64,000 nucleotides of DNA from Clostridiales bacterium (GTDB lineage: Bacteria; Bacillota; Clostridia; Oscillospirales; Acutalibacteraceae), in NCBI GenBank assembly GCA_024690965.1, contig JAILOG010000004.1, positions 22,593 through 86,592 of the forward strand. Direction: 5' to 3'. Positions 53,244 to 61,221 of this stretch are shown in pieces. The notes under the pieces were generated by a model. It did not search any database, was not told where the DNA came from, and saw only the letters and a list, made by a program, of their open reading frames with translations. The first letter of the stretch is position 1; every line of letters starts with the position of its first letter. A program made the translations under genes and the position numbers.

Positions 53244-53393
53244 TTAAAGAATAGAACAATCAAGATAATCCTCTAACTCTTGTTCTTCCTTTTTGAGCTT
53301 ATCTCTGTAAAGCAAGAATGCCGTAATGGCAGCAGTCAAAGCCGCAACACATCCTACAATGGCAAACAGCCAACCAAAACTGTTCTTTTTCAT
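53244..53393 (-). CDS. Small single-helix membrane protein
   Basis: This 49-residue protein has ATG 53393 behind GGAGGTGC. One helix (LFAIVGCVAALTAAITAFLLY) is followed by a charged tail ending in DYLDCSIL. It has a good promoter of its own at 53437-53465, which supports a real gene. Function unknown. Confidence 0.7.
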   Translation of the reverse strand: MKKNSFGWLFAIVGCVAALTAAITAFLLYRDKLKKEEQELEDYLDCSIL

Positions 53394-53436
53394 AACAATT
53401 GCACCTCCGAATATTATCACTGCATCTAACACAAAT

Positions 53437-53465
53437 ATGATATACAATTTTACCCAAAAAGTCAA
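53437..53465 (-). promoter_or_regulatory. Promoter of the small membrane protein
   Basis: Minus strand TTGACT (53460-53465), 17-base spacer, TATCAT (53437-53442). The AT-rich stretch 53466-53699 upstream shows no gene or other clear signal. Confidence 0.75.
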
Positions 53466-53699
53466 TATATTTTTTAGTAAAATTATATATTATATTTTAA
53501 GGATTCAGGCTCTGTATTTCGCCTGTTATACACAAAACTTAAATATACTTTTTAAGCTCTTCAAGCTCATTAATTATCCGATCAATTTTTTCGGCTGTTT
53601 TTTCTTTGCCGTAAAAATCAGTTTTTATCCTTAAGTAGAATAAAGTTATAATTATATTTTGTTATGATAGCGTAATTATAAGTAACACATTTTTATAAT

Positions 53700-53759
53700 T
53701 ATTAAAAAATACGAACAAGCTTGTAGACTCCGGATTGCTGCCACAACTTGTTCGTATTT
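53700..53759 (-). terminator. Terminator of the rubrerythrin/zinc-ribbon operon
   Basis: A perfect 13-bp stem (53707-53719 with 53747-53759) with a long loop; on the minus strand TATTTTTTAAT follows. Confidence 0.85.
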
Positions 53760-53826
53760 ATTTTGTTAAATTTATCATTTACCGAGGAATCTTTTAGGAA
53801 GCACCTTACACCCTTTGCAAATAGGA

Positions 53827-54360
53827 TTAACTATGATAAGGCGTTTCCTGTTGATACCGCTTCCAAAGCTTATCAAGCTTAAAGGTGTAAATAATCGAGT
53901 AAATGCCGGCAATCAAAATTAAATATCCGCCGAACGCTCTCAATACGATAAGGCTATACAGCACATTTACAGCGGCATAAGAGCACAGTACGATCGCGCA
54001 AACTTTGCTTTGTTTTATATGTATGCCCAAGCCCAACCCTATGAGCAACGCAACATCAATCAGTGAATAAACATTTCCCAAGAAAACGAACATCAGCATA
54101 AGCGTTATTCCTGCGCATACATAACATATGACAGCGGATGTGTTAAGCTCTCTTCTGATCTTTTTGTTTTCATCCAGCTTCAAGAATTCCTGCTTTGTGG
54201 TGGCTTTAGGCAATTGAAAAGTTCCGTGCGGTTCTGCGTTCTCATATGAACAAACACTGTTTACCGGCGCGTTACCGTTCTCTGAAAATGTCGCACCGCA
54301 TAATGTGCAAAATTTCTCGTTATCGTTTGCGGCTTTGCCGCATTGCGGACAGTTCTTCAT
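53827..54360 (-). CDS. Zinc-ribbon membrane protein
   Basis: An N-terminal zinc ribbon (CPQCGKAANDNEKFCTLCG, residues 4-22), a polar linker, and four membrane helices (from AVICYVCAGITLMLMFVFLG to YLILIAGIYSIIYTF) make up 177 residues. Its start overlaps the rubrerythrin stop by one base (TAATG), so translation is probably coupled. The role is unknown; the pairing with rubrerythrin could be incidental. Confidence 0.75.
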   Translation of the reverse strand: MKNCPQCGKAANDNEKFCTLCGATFSENGNAPVNSVCSYENAEPHGTFQLPKATTKQEFLKLDENKKIRRELNTSAVICYVCAGITLMLMFVFLGNVYSLIDVALLIGLGLGIHIKQSKVCAIVLCSYAAVNVLYSLIVLRAFGGYLILIAGIYSIIYTFKLDKLWKRYQQETPYHS

Positions 54361-54905
54361 TAGCCGAAATATCTCTTCAAAAGACCTTCAAAGCCTGCGC
54401 CGTGGCGGGCTTCGTCTTTTGCCATTTCGTGAACTGTGTCGTGAATAGCGTCATATCCAAGCTGTTTTGCGCGCTTTGCAAGCTCAAATTTACCCTCGCA
54501 GGCTCCGCGCTCCGCGTCTGCGCGCATCTGAAGGTTTTTCTTTGTGCTGTCTGTTACTACCTCACCCAAGAGCTCCGCGAATTTTGCCGCGTGCTCGGCT
54601 TCTTCAAAGGCGTATTTTGTAAACGCGGCGGCAATTTCTGGATATCCCTCTCTGTCCGCCGCTCTTGCCATAGCAAGATACATACCTACCTCGGTGCATT
54701 CTCCGTTAAAGTTTGAAACAAGACCTTCGTAAACGTCTTTTTCTACGTTGTTTTTGCCTTCGCCTATAATGTGTACGGTAGCGTATGAGGCGTCTGCCTT
54801 TACTTCGTTGAATTTTTCGCGGGGCGCTTTGCATATGGGGCACATTTCGGGAGCCTCATTACCCTCATAAACATAACCGCATACAGAACATACATATTTT
54901 GCCAT
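54360..54905 (-). CDS. Reverse rubrerythrin (N-terminal rubredoxin domain)
   Basis: This is a non-heme di-iron peroxidase that reduces H2O2 (and in clostridia also O2) with electrons from NADH via other proteins. The rubredoxin-like iron site is at the N-terminus ([17 protein letters not shown]; residues 6-9 and 22-25), the opposite of classic rubrerythrin. The ferritin-like domain carries [35 protein letters not shown] and [11 protein letters not shown] di-iron ligands. 181 residues. GGAGGT precedes the ATG. Confidence 0.94.
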   Translation of the reverse strand: MAKYVCSVCGYVYEGNEAPEMCPICKAPREKFNEVKADASYATVHIIGEGKNNVEKDVYEGLVSNFNGECTEVGMYLAMARAADREGYPEIAAAFTKYAFEEAEHAAKFAELLGEVVTDSTKKNLQMRADAERGACEGKFELAKRAKQLGYDAIHDTVHEMAKDEARHGAGFEGLLKRYFG

Positions 54906-54942
54906 AATTTTTACCTCCGAGTATTTTTTATTTTTCGCAGCA

Positions 54943-54960
54943 CAATAACAATTATTATTG
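54943..54960. promoter_or_regulatory. Dyad in the rubrerythrin leader
   Basis: CAATAA (54943-54948), six bases, TTATTG (54955-54960). It lies about 30 bases after the predicted transcription start. It could be an operator for a redox regulator, but does not match the PerR box well. Confidence 0.3.
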
Positions 54961-54994
54961 CAACCGCGTTAAGTACCTTAAATACTGCTTTTTT

Positions 54995-55023
54995 ATTATA
55001 TAACATTATTTTAGCTTTGTAAA
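54995..55023 (-). promoter_or_regulatory. Rubrerythrin promoter
   Basis: Minus strand TTTACA (55018-55023), 17-base spacer, TATAAT (54995-55000). The leader is about 85 bases. Confidence 0.75.
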
Positions 55024-55041
55024 TGAGTTTGCAAAAAACTG

Positions 55042-55728
55042 CTAATTTTTTTCAAATCTTGCTTTAAGCTTTTCAAGCGCCCTTTTTTCTATGCGTGAAA
55101 CATATGAGCGCGAGATCTTTAAAATATCTGCCACCTCACGCTGAGTAAGCGGCTTTTCGTTGTTGAGACCGTATCTCAGTATCATTATGCGACGCTCTCT
55201 GGGAGTCAGCTCCGATATAACATATTTTTTCAGAGCCTCGCTGTCGAGCTTAAGCTCTAAAGATTCCGATATGTTTTCATCACTTGCTATAATATCTATC
55301 AATGTCAGCGGATTTCCGTCTTTATCGGTGTCTATCGCTTCACTTAATGATATATCTCCCGATGTTTTTTTCAAATTACGAAAATACATCAAGATTTCAT
55401 TTTCTATACAACGCGATGCATAGCTTGAAAGGCGCGTGCTTTTTTCGGGTTTAAATGTGTTTATTGCTTTAATAAGCCCTATTGTACCGATAGACACAAG
55501 GTCGTCACGGTCTGATGTCAAAGCATAATACTTCTTGATTATATGAGCTACAAGCCGCAAATTGTGCTCCACAAGCATATTACGGGCGTTTATGTCGTTG
55601 CATTCGTGCCAAAGCTTTAAGTATTTTTCTTCATCTTTTGAGCTGAGCGGCCTTGGAAATGACCCGCTGCCCATAACGTGCAAAATAAAAAACCAAAACC
55701 CGCCTAATATCTCAATTATATTAAACAT
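55042..55728 (-). CDS. sigK: Late mother-cell sporulation sigma factor SigK
   Basis: SigK directs late mother-cell genes (coat and cortex maturation). The ATG at 55728 (8 bases from GAGGGGG) gives a hydrophobic N-terminal pro-sequence (MFNIIEILGGFWFFILHVMG) that must be removed, then FPRPLSSKDEEKYL. Region 2 has ARNMLVEHNLRLVAHIIKKYY and LVSIGTIGLIKAINTF; region 4 has LTPRERRIMILRYGL and ISRSYVSRIEKRALEKL. 228 residues, uninterrupted: no skin element. An in-frame ATG at 55761 is less likely. Confidence 0.93.
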   Translation of the reverse strand: MFNIIEILGGFWFFILHVMGSGSFPRPLSSKDEEKYLKLWHECNDINARNMLVEHNLRLVAHIIKKYYALTSDRDDLVSIGTIGLIKAINTFKPEKSTRLSSYASRCIENEILMYFRNLKKTSGDISLSEAIDTDKDGNPLTLIDIIASDENISESLELKLDSEALKKYVISELTPRERRIMILRYGLNNEKPLTQREVADILKISRSYVSRIEKRALEKLKARFEKN

Positions 55729-55820
55729 TACCGTTACCCCCTCAAATAATTGTATTTGCATGGGGGCAATAAATTGCGTGTCCGTTAAAAATATTTATAA
55801 ATGCAATTTATTTAAAAATG

Positions 55821-55849
55821 TTGACTTATATTTGGATTTATTGTACAAT
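55821..55849 (+). promoter_or_regulatory. Promoter of the small alarmone synthetase gene
   Basis: TTGACT (55821-55826), 17-base spacer, TACAAT (55844-55849), 34 bases before the GTG start. Confidence 0.75.
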
Positions 55850-55883
55850 AACTATAGAAAAATTTGTGAAAAGGGTGTTTTGA

Positions 55884-56567
55884 GTGAACAAAGTCTTTTT
55901 CCACAACACAGCATTTGTCGCAACCGATAATATGACAGACGAAGAAATAATTTTACAGATAAAGCAATTCAAGGGCTTTATGATGATTTATAACTGTGCG
56001 ATAAGAGAGGTAAAAACAAAATTTGAAGTTTTAAACGAGGATTTGTCAGTGCTGAGAAAGCGAAACCCGATAGAATTTATAGAATCACGTGTAAAATCTC
56101 CCGAAAGCATACTTAAAAAGCTGAAAAGAAAAAAACTGCCCTATTCACTTGGGTCAATAGTAGATAACATAAACGATATAGCAGGCGTTCGCGTTATATG
56201 CGGATTTATAGACGATATTTACGAAGTGGCGCATATGCTCGAAATTCAAGACGACGTAACCGTTCTGGAAATAAAGGATTATATTAAAAACCCGAAGCCC
56301 AACGGCTACAGAAGTTATCATATGATAGTTGAAATACCCGTATTCTTCGCAAACAGAAAACAAAACATAAAGGTCGAAGTACAGCTGAGAACCATTGCTA
56401 TGGACTTTTGGGCGAGCCTTGAGCATCAGATGCGTTACAAAGAGAGAAAAAAAGTGGATGATATTAAACAAATAGCCGCGGAGCTGAAAGAATGTGCCGA
56501 TATTATAGCCGCAACAGACGAAAAAATGCAGCAGATAAATAAACGAATAGCTTCTATCAATACATAA
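55884..56567 (+). CDS. relQ: Small alarmone synthetase (RelQ/YjbM type)
   Basis: This is a single-domain RelA/SpoT synthetase that makes (p)ppGpp from ATP and GDP/GTP without ribosome sensing. GTG start after AAGGGTG. VDNINDIAGVRVICGFIDDIYEV, IKDYIKNPKPNGYRSYH, and EVQLRTIAMDFWASLEHQMRYK match the RelQ group closely; no hydrolase or regulatory domains are present. 227 residues. It may form tetramers controlled by pppGpp, as known for RelQ. It is divergent from sigK. Confidence 0.93.
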   Translation: MNKVFFHNTAFVATDNMTDEEIILQIKQFKGFMMIYNCAIREVKTKFEVLNEDLSVLRKRNPIEFIESRVKSPESILKKLKRKKLPYSLGSIVDNINDIAGVRVICGFIDDIYEVAHMLEIQDDVTVLEIKDYIKNPKPNGYRSYHMIVEIPVFFANRKQNIKVEVQLRTIAMDFWASLEHQMRYKERKKVDDIKQIAAELKECADIIAATDEKMQQINKRIASINT

Positions 56568-56584
56568 TTGCATATATTAAAGGC

Positions 56585-56630
56585 ATAAACATTAATATCC
56601 CTTTTATTAAGGAGGAATATTAATGTTTAT
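56585..56630 (+). promoter_or_regulatory. 14-bp inverted repeat enclosing the ribosome site and start codon
   Basis: Positions 56585-56598 and 56617-56630 are perfect reverse complements. The Shine-Dalgarno AAGGAGGA lies in the 18-base loop and the ATG (56623) is in the 3' arm. The stem is AT-rich, so it could melt with temperature or ribosome traffic. It may also act as a weak terminator for the upstream gene. Confidence 0.6.
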
Positions 56631-57105
56631 TATTTCTTTTAAAACCACCGCGAAAAAGGTTTTTATAACTTTAGGCGTTGTTTTGCTCGTTTGCTGTGTT
56701 GCTTTGGCAATAAGCGTTTTGGGCAGCGGACAGCCTGAGGCGGCGCAGTGCGCGGGCAAAAACTATTCTCTTTTGGCGGACGATAACAAATCGAGAACAG
56801 ATTTTTTAAGACAATTTGGTTGGGAAACCGGCGACGATCCCGTGTCATATAAAACTGTTACAATACCATTTACATTTAACGATGTATATGAAAACTACAA
56901 CAAAATACAGTTATCCCAGGGGCTTGATCTGACGCCCTATAAAGGAAAACAATGCGAAAGCTATACATATCAGATATCAAATTATCCGTACGACGGAGAG
57001 GTTTACGCCAATATGCTCATATATAACGGATGCGTTATAGGCGGAGACATTTGCAGTTTTGAGCTTGACGGATTTATGTACGGCTTTTGCGGAAAACAGG
57101 AATGA
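56623..57105 (+). CDS. DUF4830-like membrane-anchored protein
   Basis: The N-terminal helix VFITLGVVLLVCCVALAISVL anchors an extracytoplasmic domain. RTDFLRQFGWETGDDPVSYKTVTIPFTFNDVYENYNKIQLSQGLDL and SYTYQISNYPYDGEVYANMLIYNGCVIGGDI-like segments match the DUF4830 family of Clostridia, which I know only as uncharacterised. 160 residues. ATG lies 6 bases after AAGGAGG, inside an inverted repeat. The rsuA-type gene follows 4 bases after its stop. Confidence 0.75.
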   Translation: MFIISFKTTAKKVFITLGVVLLVCCVALAISVLGSGQPEAAQCAGKNYSLLADDNKSRTDFLRQFGWETGDDPVSYKTVTIPFTFNDVYENYNKIQLSQGLDLTPYKGKQCESYTYQISNYPYDGEVYANMLIYNGCVIGGDICSFELDGFMYGFCGKQE

Positions 57106-57109
57106 TGTT

Positions 57110-57829
57110 ATGAAAAAAAGAATTGATAAAATTTTAAGTGAGCATAATATTTGCACAAGAAGTCAGGCGCCGAAATTATTAAAAAGCGGCGCCGTAAAGG
57201 CAAACGGAGCTTGCGTTCTCAAAAACGACGAAAAATTTGATACTGATGTTGATGTAATAACGGTAAACGGCAACCCGCTTAACACATCGGAGCATATCTA
57301 TATCATGATGAACAAGCCTCAGGGCGTTGTAAGCGCAACGCAGGATAACCTGAGCAAAACGGTTGTGGATATTTTGCCGAAAGAAATGCAGATAAAAGGG
57401 ATATTCCCTGCCGGAAGGCTCGACAAAGACGCCTGCGGACTTCTTATACTTACAAATGACGGCGAATTTGCCCATAATATGCTCTCTCCTAAAAAGCACG
57501 TTTACAAACGCTATTACGCAAAAACAGATATAGAAATTACGTCTGAAATGCAGGAGCGATTCAAAGAAGGAATCGTATTTTCAAGCGGACAAGCCTGCCT
57601 GCCCGCATTACTTGAAAAAGCGCAGGACGGCTGCTTTGTTACCGTATGCGAGGGCAAATTTCATCAGGTCAAGAAAATGCTTGCGGTATGCGGCGCAAAA
57701 GTGCTTTATTTAAAAAGGCTCAGCATAGGCGCACTTGAGCTTGATAACTCACTTGCCGAGGGAGAATGCAGGGAGCTTGAAAAAGCAGAGCTTGACTTGT
57801 TGCTTTTAAACAAAAATATATCTTTATAG
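57110..57829 (+). CDS. rsuA: 16S rRNA pseudouridine synthase, RsuA family
   Basis: This enzyme isomerises a uridine in 16S rRNA. The start at 57110 (AGGA upstream) gives an N-terminal S4 RNA-binding domain (IDKILSEHNICTRSQAPKLLKSGAVKANG), then the catalytic core: MMNKPQGVVSAT, GRLDKDACGLLILTNDG with the catalytic Asp in RLDKD, and EGKFHQVKKMLAVCGAKVLYLKRLSIG. 239 residues is normal. It probably shares a transcript with the DUF4830-like gene. Confidence 0.93.
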   Translation: MKKRIDKILSEHNICTRSQAPKLLKSGAVKANGACVLKNDEKFDTDVDVITVNGNPLNTSEHIYIMMNKPQGVVSATQDNLSKTVVDILPKEMQIKGIFPAGRLDKDACGLLILTNDGEFAHNMLSPKKHVYKRYYAKTDIEITSEMQERFKEGIVFSSGQACLPALLEKAQDGCFVTVCEGKFHQVKKMLAVCGAKVLYLKRLSIGALELDNSLAEGECRELEKAELDLLLLNKNISL

Positions 57830-57891
57830 TGCAAAAAGTTTTTTTGTATAGTTAATTTATCTAAAGTATTTGCCTAATCTTTAGTGAAATT

Positions 57892-57910
57892 TCAAGTAGA
57901 ATTTTACTTG
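57892..57910. promoter_or_regulatory. Palindrome upstream of the ABC ATPase gene
   Basis: CAAGTAGAATTTTACTTG is an 18-base palindrome with one mismatch pair, about 65 bases before the ATPase start and just upstream of a weak promoter region. It could be a repressor site. Low confidence. Confidence 0.3.
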
Positions 57911-57973
57911 CAATTATGATATATTATTAGGGTGTTAAAGAGAAATAGCTCTAATGTAGGAGGTATGCTTTAT

Positions 57974-59086
57974 ATGGCAAATGTTACTCTTAAAAACATC
58001 TATAAAATATATGACGGCGATGTTGTAGCCGTTTCTGATTTTAACCTTGATATTAAGGATAAAGAATTCATTATCCTTGTAGGCCCCTCGGGCTGCGGAA
58101 AATCCACCACCCTGCGTATGATAGCGGGTTTGGAGGACATAAGCAAGGGTGAGCTTTATATAGGAGAAAATCTTGTTAATGACGTTGCCCCCAAAGACAG
58201 AGACATAGCAATGGTTTTCCAAAACTACGCGCTTTATCCGCATATGACAGTTTATGAAAATATGGCTTTCAGTCTTAAGTTGCGCAAATTCCCCAAAGAA
58301 GAGATAAGAGCCCGTGTTGAGGAAGCCGCGCGTATACTCGGCATAGAAGAATATTTAGAGAGAAAACCAAAGGCTCTCTCCGGCGGTCAAAGACAGCGTG
58401 TCGCACTGGGAAGAGCAATTGTACGTAACCCTAAGGTATTCCTGCTTGACGAGCCTCTCTCTAACCTTGACGCCAAGCTGAGAGCTCAGATGCGCACGGA
58501 AATATCAAAGTTGTATCAAAGACTCGGTACAACATTTATTTACGTTACGCACGATCAGACAGAAGCCATGACGATGGGTACCCGAATTGTCGTAATGAAC
58601 AAGGGTTACATTCAGCAGGTAGATACTCCTCAGAATCTTTACGATATGCCGTGCAACAAATTTGTCGCGGGATTTATCGGTTCACCTCAAATGAACTTTA
58701 TAAGCGCGAAGATATCAAAAGAGGGCGGAACTTACTACATTAACTTTGACGGATATAAAATTGCGTTGCCTGAGTCCAAGTCAGCGGGCGGCAAGCTTGA
58801 AGCTTATATAGACAAGGACGTTACAATAGGTATCAGACCCGAGCATATCCACGATGACCCCGAATTTGTCGCAAAAGCAACGGCAGGTGTTGTGGAAGCT
58901 AAGGTAGAGGTCACCGAGCTTATGGGAGCTGAAATATATCTTTATCTCAGCGTCGGCAATAACGATATCACCGCAAGAGTAGCCCCTACATCCAAGGCAA
59001 AGCCGGGTGACACCGTAAAGGTTGCTTTTGATTTGGAAAGAATCCATATATTCGACAATGAAACAGAGCAGGTTGTAACTAACTGA
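57974..59086 (+). CDS. ugpC: Sugar ABC importer ATPase (MsmK/UgpC type)
   Basis: This is the ATP-hydrolysing subunit for CUT1 sugar importers; one copy often serves several importers. ATG at 57974 follows AGGAGGT by 9 bases. Walker A GPSGCGKSTT, Q-loop VFQNYALYPHMTVYENM, signature LSGGQRQRVALGRA, Walker B VFLLDEPLSNLDAKLR and H-loop THDQTEAMTMG are complete. The C-terminal TOBE/OB region has IGIRPEHI. 370 residues is normal. No binding protein or permease gene is adjacent; the importer at 22025-25724, which lacks an ATPase, is a likely client. Confidence 0.95.
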   Translation: MANVTLKNIYKIYDGDVVAVSDFNLDIKDKEFIILVGPSGCGKSTTLRMIAGLEDISKGELYIGENLVNDVAPKDRDIAMVFQNYALYPHMTVYENMAFSLKLRKFPKEEIRARVEEAARILGIEEYLERKPKALSGGQRQRVALGRAIVRNPKVFLLDEPLSNLDAKLRAQMRTEISKLYQRLGTTFIYVTHDQTEAMTMGTRIVVMNKGYIQQVDTPQNLYDMPCNKFVAGFIGSPQMNFISAKISKEGGTYYINFDGYKIALPESKSAGGKLEAYIDKDVTIGIRPEHIHDDPEFVAKATAGVVEAKVEVTELMGAEIYLYLSVGNNDITARVAPTSKAKPGDTVKVAFDLERIHIFDNETEQVVTN

Positions 59087-59123
59087 CAGTGTTGAAATTT
59101 ACTGTTGATTATCAGCAATAACA

Positions 59124-59154
59124 GAGGGGACGGCACCGCAAGGTTTCGTCCCCT
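59124..59154 (+). terminator. Hairpin after the ABC ATPase gene
   Basis: AGGGGACG (59125-59132) pairs with CGTCCCCT (59147-59154); GAATATATTTTG follows. It ends about 30 bases before the next gene and is probably a terminator with partial read-through. Confidence 0.6.
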
Positions 59155-59182
59155 GAATATATTTTGCGGAAAGTGTGTAGAT

Positions 59183-60394
59183 ATGAGCGATTTGCGGAAA
59201 AACAAAAAGCAAATAATTATAAAGACGATAGTAGCGGTAACATTTTTTGCTTTGCTTATAACGCTTGTTGTATTTTTGAATTATGACAGGTTCACCTATG
59301 AGCAAAAGGGCAACAACGTTACCGAATATGAAAAGGTAAAAGTCACTAAAATAACGGAAGAGAATTTGTACCCTAACGAAAAGTATGAAGATACCGTCGT
59401 GGGAAAACAAATTATTGAGGTTGAGATCCTCACAGGAAGATACAAAGGGAAAACAATGCCCGTAGAGAATTTCTCAAGCCCTCTTAACTATAACATAATT
59501 GTAAAAGAGGGAGATGTAATGTACGGCAGGGTGTATACGGTCACAAATAACGAGGGAAAAACAAACACAACCGTAACTTTGTATTCTTACAACAGAATTG
59601 CCGTGCTTATAGCAATTTCTCTGCTTTTTATTGCCTTAACGGTCATAATAGGCGGAAAAAGAGGGCTTATGTCTATACTCGGTCTTGCTTTTACGATACT
59701 TTCCATATTCTTTGTGCTTGTGCCGCTTGTGCTTAAGGGCTTTTACGCCGTTCCCGCCACAATAGCCATTTTGGCGGTATCTACGCTTGTGTGCTTTTAT
59801 CTGTTGGGCGGATGGCAAACAAAGATCGTAAGCGCGGCTCTCGGAACGGTAGGGGGAGTTGTTATTGCGGGTATTTTGTCGGCATTGGCAGGTTATTTTT
59901 GCCATATAAGCGGAAACAATATGGATGAAGCAGAATCGCTTTATCTGTATGCCGACGGTTACATTAATGTAAAAGGCTTGTTCATCTGCGGAATACTTAT
60001 TGCGTCTGTGGGCGCTATTATGGACGTTGCCATGAGCATCGCCTCGGCAATTGACGAGGTATATACAGTTGATAACACGCTTACTTCAAAACAGCTTTTC
60101 AAATCGGGGATGAACATAGGCAGAGACGCCATGGGAACTATGACGAATACTCTTATTTTGGCGTTTGCGGGAAGCTATCTTAACATCATAATTTACGTTT
60201 ATCAGATAAACGCCCACCCCAACTTTATATTTAATGACAGCAACATTACAATAGAGGTAATAAGGGGTATTGCGGGCAGTATCGGAATTATAGGCACCGT
60301 ACCGCTTGTTGCTTTGATAAGCTCCGTTTTGACCGTAAAAATCAGGGGCAGAAAAGGCAATAAAAGAAACATAAAGGCGGAGGCGGAAAAATGA
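59183..60394 (+). CDS. YibE/F-like family membrane protein
   Basis: This family of polytopic membrane proteins is of unknown function in Clostridia and lactic bacteria. The start at 59183 gives an N-terminal helix (IIIKTIVAVTFFALLITLVVFL), an outside domain of about 110 residues, then seven or eight helices with the family motifs LIAISLLFIALTVIIGGKRGLMSILGLAFTILSIF and GAIMDVAMSIASAIDEV. 403 residues. The frame open back to 59105 crosses a hairpin and is not used. It overlaps maf by 4 bases. Confidence 0.88.
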   Translation: MSDLRKNKKQIIIKTIVAVTFFALLITLVVFLNYDRFTYEQKGNNVTEYEKVKVTKITEENLYPNEKYEDTVVGKQIIEVEILTGRYKGKTMPVENFSSPLNYNIIVKEGDVMYGRVYTVTNNEGKTNTTVTLYSYNRIAVLIAISLLFIALTVIIGGKRGLMSILGLAFTILSIFFVLVPLVLKGFYAVPATIAILAVSTLVCFYLLGGWQTKIVSAALGTVGGVVIAGILSALAGYFCHISGNNMDEAESLYLYADGYINVKGLFICGILIASVGAIMDVAMSIASAIDEVYTVDNTLTSKQLFKSGMNIGRDAMGTMTNTLILAFAGSYLNIIIYVYQINAHPNFIFNDSNITIEVIRGIAGSIGIIGTVPLVALISSVLTVKIRGRKGNKRNIKAEAEK

Positions 60395-60948
60395 TAATAC
60401 TTGCGTCAAAGTCTCCCAGAAGAATAGAATTAATGAAAAATATTGTTACCGAATTTGAGATCATACCCGCAAACATTGATGAAAGCATTGTAACGGATAA
60501 AGATATAGAAAAAATACCGCAAAAGCTTGCGAAAGCAAAAGCTATGCACATTGCGGCGAAGTATAAAAACGACGTTGTTATAGGCTGCGACACGGGAGTT
60601 TTCATTGACGGCAAAATGCTTGGGAAGCCAAAAGACGAAAAAGAGGCTTTTGAAATGCTGAGGCTGCTTTCGGGGCGTACGCACAAGGTGATAACAGGCT
60701 GCGCCGTTATAAATGGTGAACAACGCGAGGAGTTTTCGGAGGAAACGCTCGTAACATTTGCCGATATGAGCGATGCTGAAATAATATCTTATATAGCCAC
60801 AGGAGAGTGTGCAGACAAGGCAGGCGCTTATGGAATACAAGGCAAAGGTTCTTTATATATAGAGCGCATAGAAGGCGATTTTTACACTGTTATGGGCTTG
60901 CCGGTGTGCAGGTTGAACAAATGCTTAAATGAAATTTTACAAGCGTAA
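60391..60948 (+). CDS. maf: Maf-family nucleotide pyrophosphatase
   Basis: Maf hydrolyses dTTP/UTP or modified pyrimidine NTPs and affects septum formation when overexpressed. IILASKSPRRIELM at the N-terminus, VIGCDTGVFIDGKMLGKPKDEKEA and the second half with TGECADKAGAYGIQGKGSLYIERIEGDFYTVMGLP are diagnostic (the Tyr-Gly pair places it with the canonical Maf/YhdE group). 185 residues. It starts inside the YibE/F stop. Confidence 0.95.
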   Translation: MIILASKSPRRIELMKNIVTEFEIIPANIDESIVTDKDIEKIPQKLAKAKAMHIAAKYKNDVVIGCDTGVFIDGKMLGKPKDEKEAFEMLRLLSGRTHKVITGCAVINGEQREEFSEETLVTFADMSDAEIISYIATGECADKAGAYGIQGKGSLYIERIEGDFYTVMGLPVCRLNKCLNEILQA

Positions 60949-60965
60949 AATTTATAACAAATGAT

Positions 60966-60994
60966 AAAAGCCACCCAAAAAAGGGTGGTTTTTT
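60966..60994 (+). terminator. maf terminator
   Basis: CCACCC (60971-60976), six A, GGGTGG (60983-60988), then a T-run to 60994. Confidence 0.9.
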
Positions 60995-61112
60995 GTTTGG
61001 GTTACAAAATAAAAATCCCGTAAGCTGGATTTGGCTAAGTCTCCGTATGAGCAAACACTGTCCACCTTTGCAAAAAACGGCTTCACTTAGCCAAAATCAT
61101 ACAATCAGTTTT

Positions 61113-61159
61113 CCACCACATCCGTCAGCTTTGCTGACACCTTCCCCTCAAGGGGAAGG
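61113..61159 (+). repeat. Two-hairpin repeat, copy 2
   Basis: CATCCGTCAGC with GCTGAC, then CCTTCCCCT/AGGGGAAGG. It matches 47236-47282 with paired changes in both stems (for example CACC/GGTG against CAGC/GCTG), so the structure is conserved and not just the sequence. Confidence 0.75.
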
Positions 61160-61164
61160 ATTTG

Positions 61165-61192
61165 AAAAAGCGGCTCTGTCGAGCCGCTTTCC
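61165..61192 (-). terminator. Terminator of the InlB-repeat gene
   Basis: Minus strand AAAGCGGCTC, loop GACA, GAGCCGCTTT (61067-style arms at 61167-61176 and 61181-61190), followed by TTC. It is 30 bases after the stop codon. Confidence 0.85.
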
Positions 61193-61221
61193 TTGTGTTA
61201 ATTATTCAATTACTGTAAAAC

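Noticed and set aside
59124..59154. Riboswitch before the YibE/F-like gene
   Set aside because: Only a single hairpin is present; I could not match fluoride, guanidine or preQ1 consensus sequences, so a terminator is the simpler reading.
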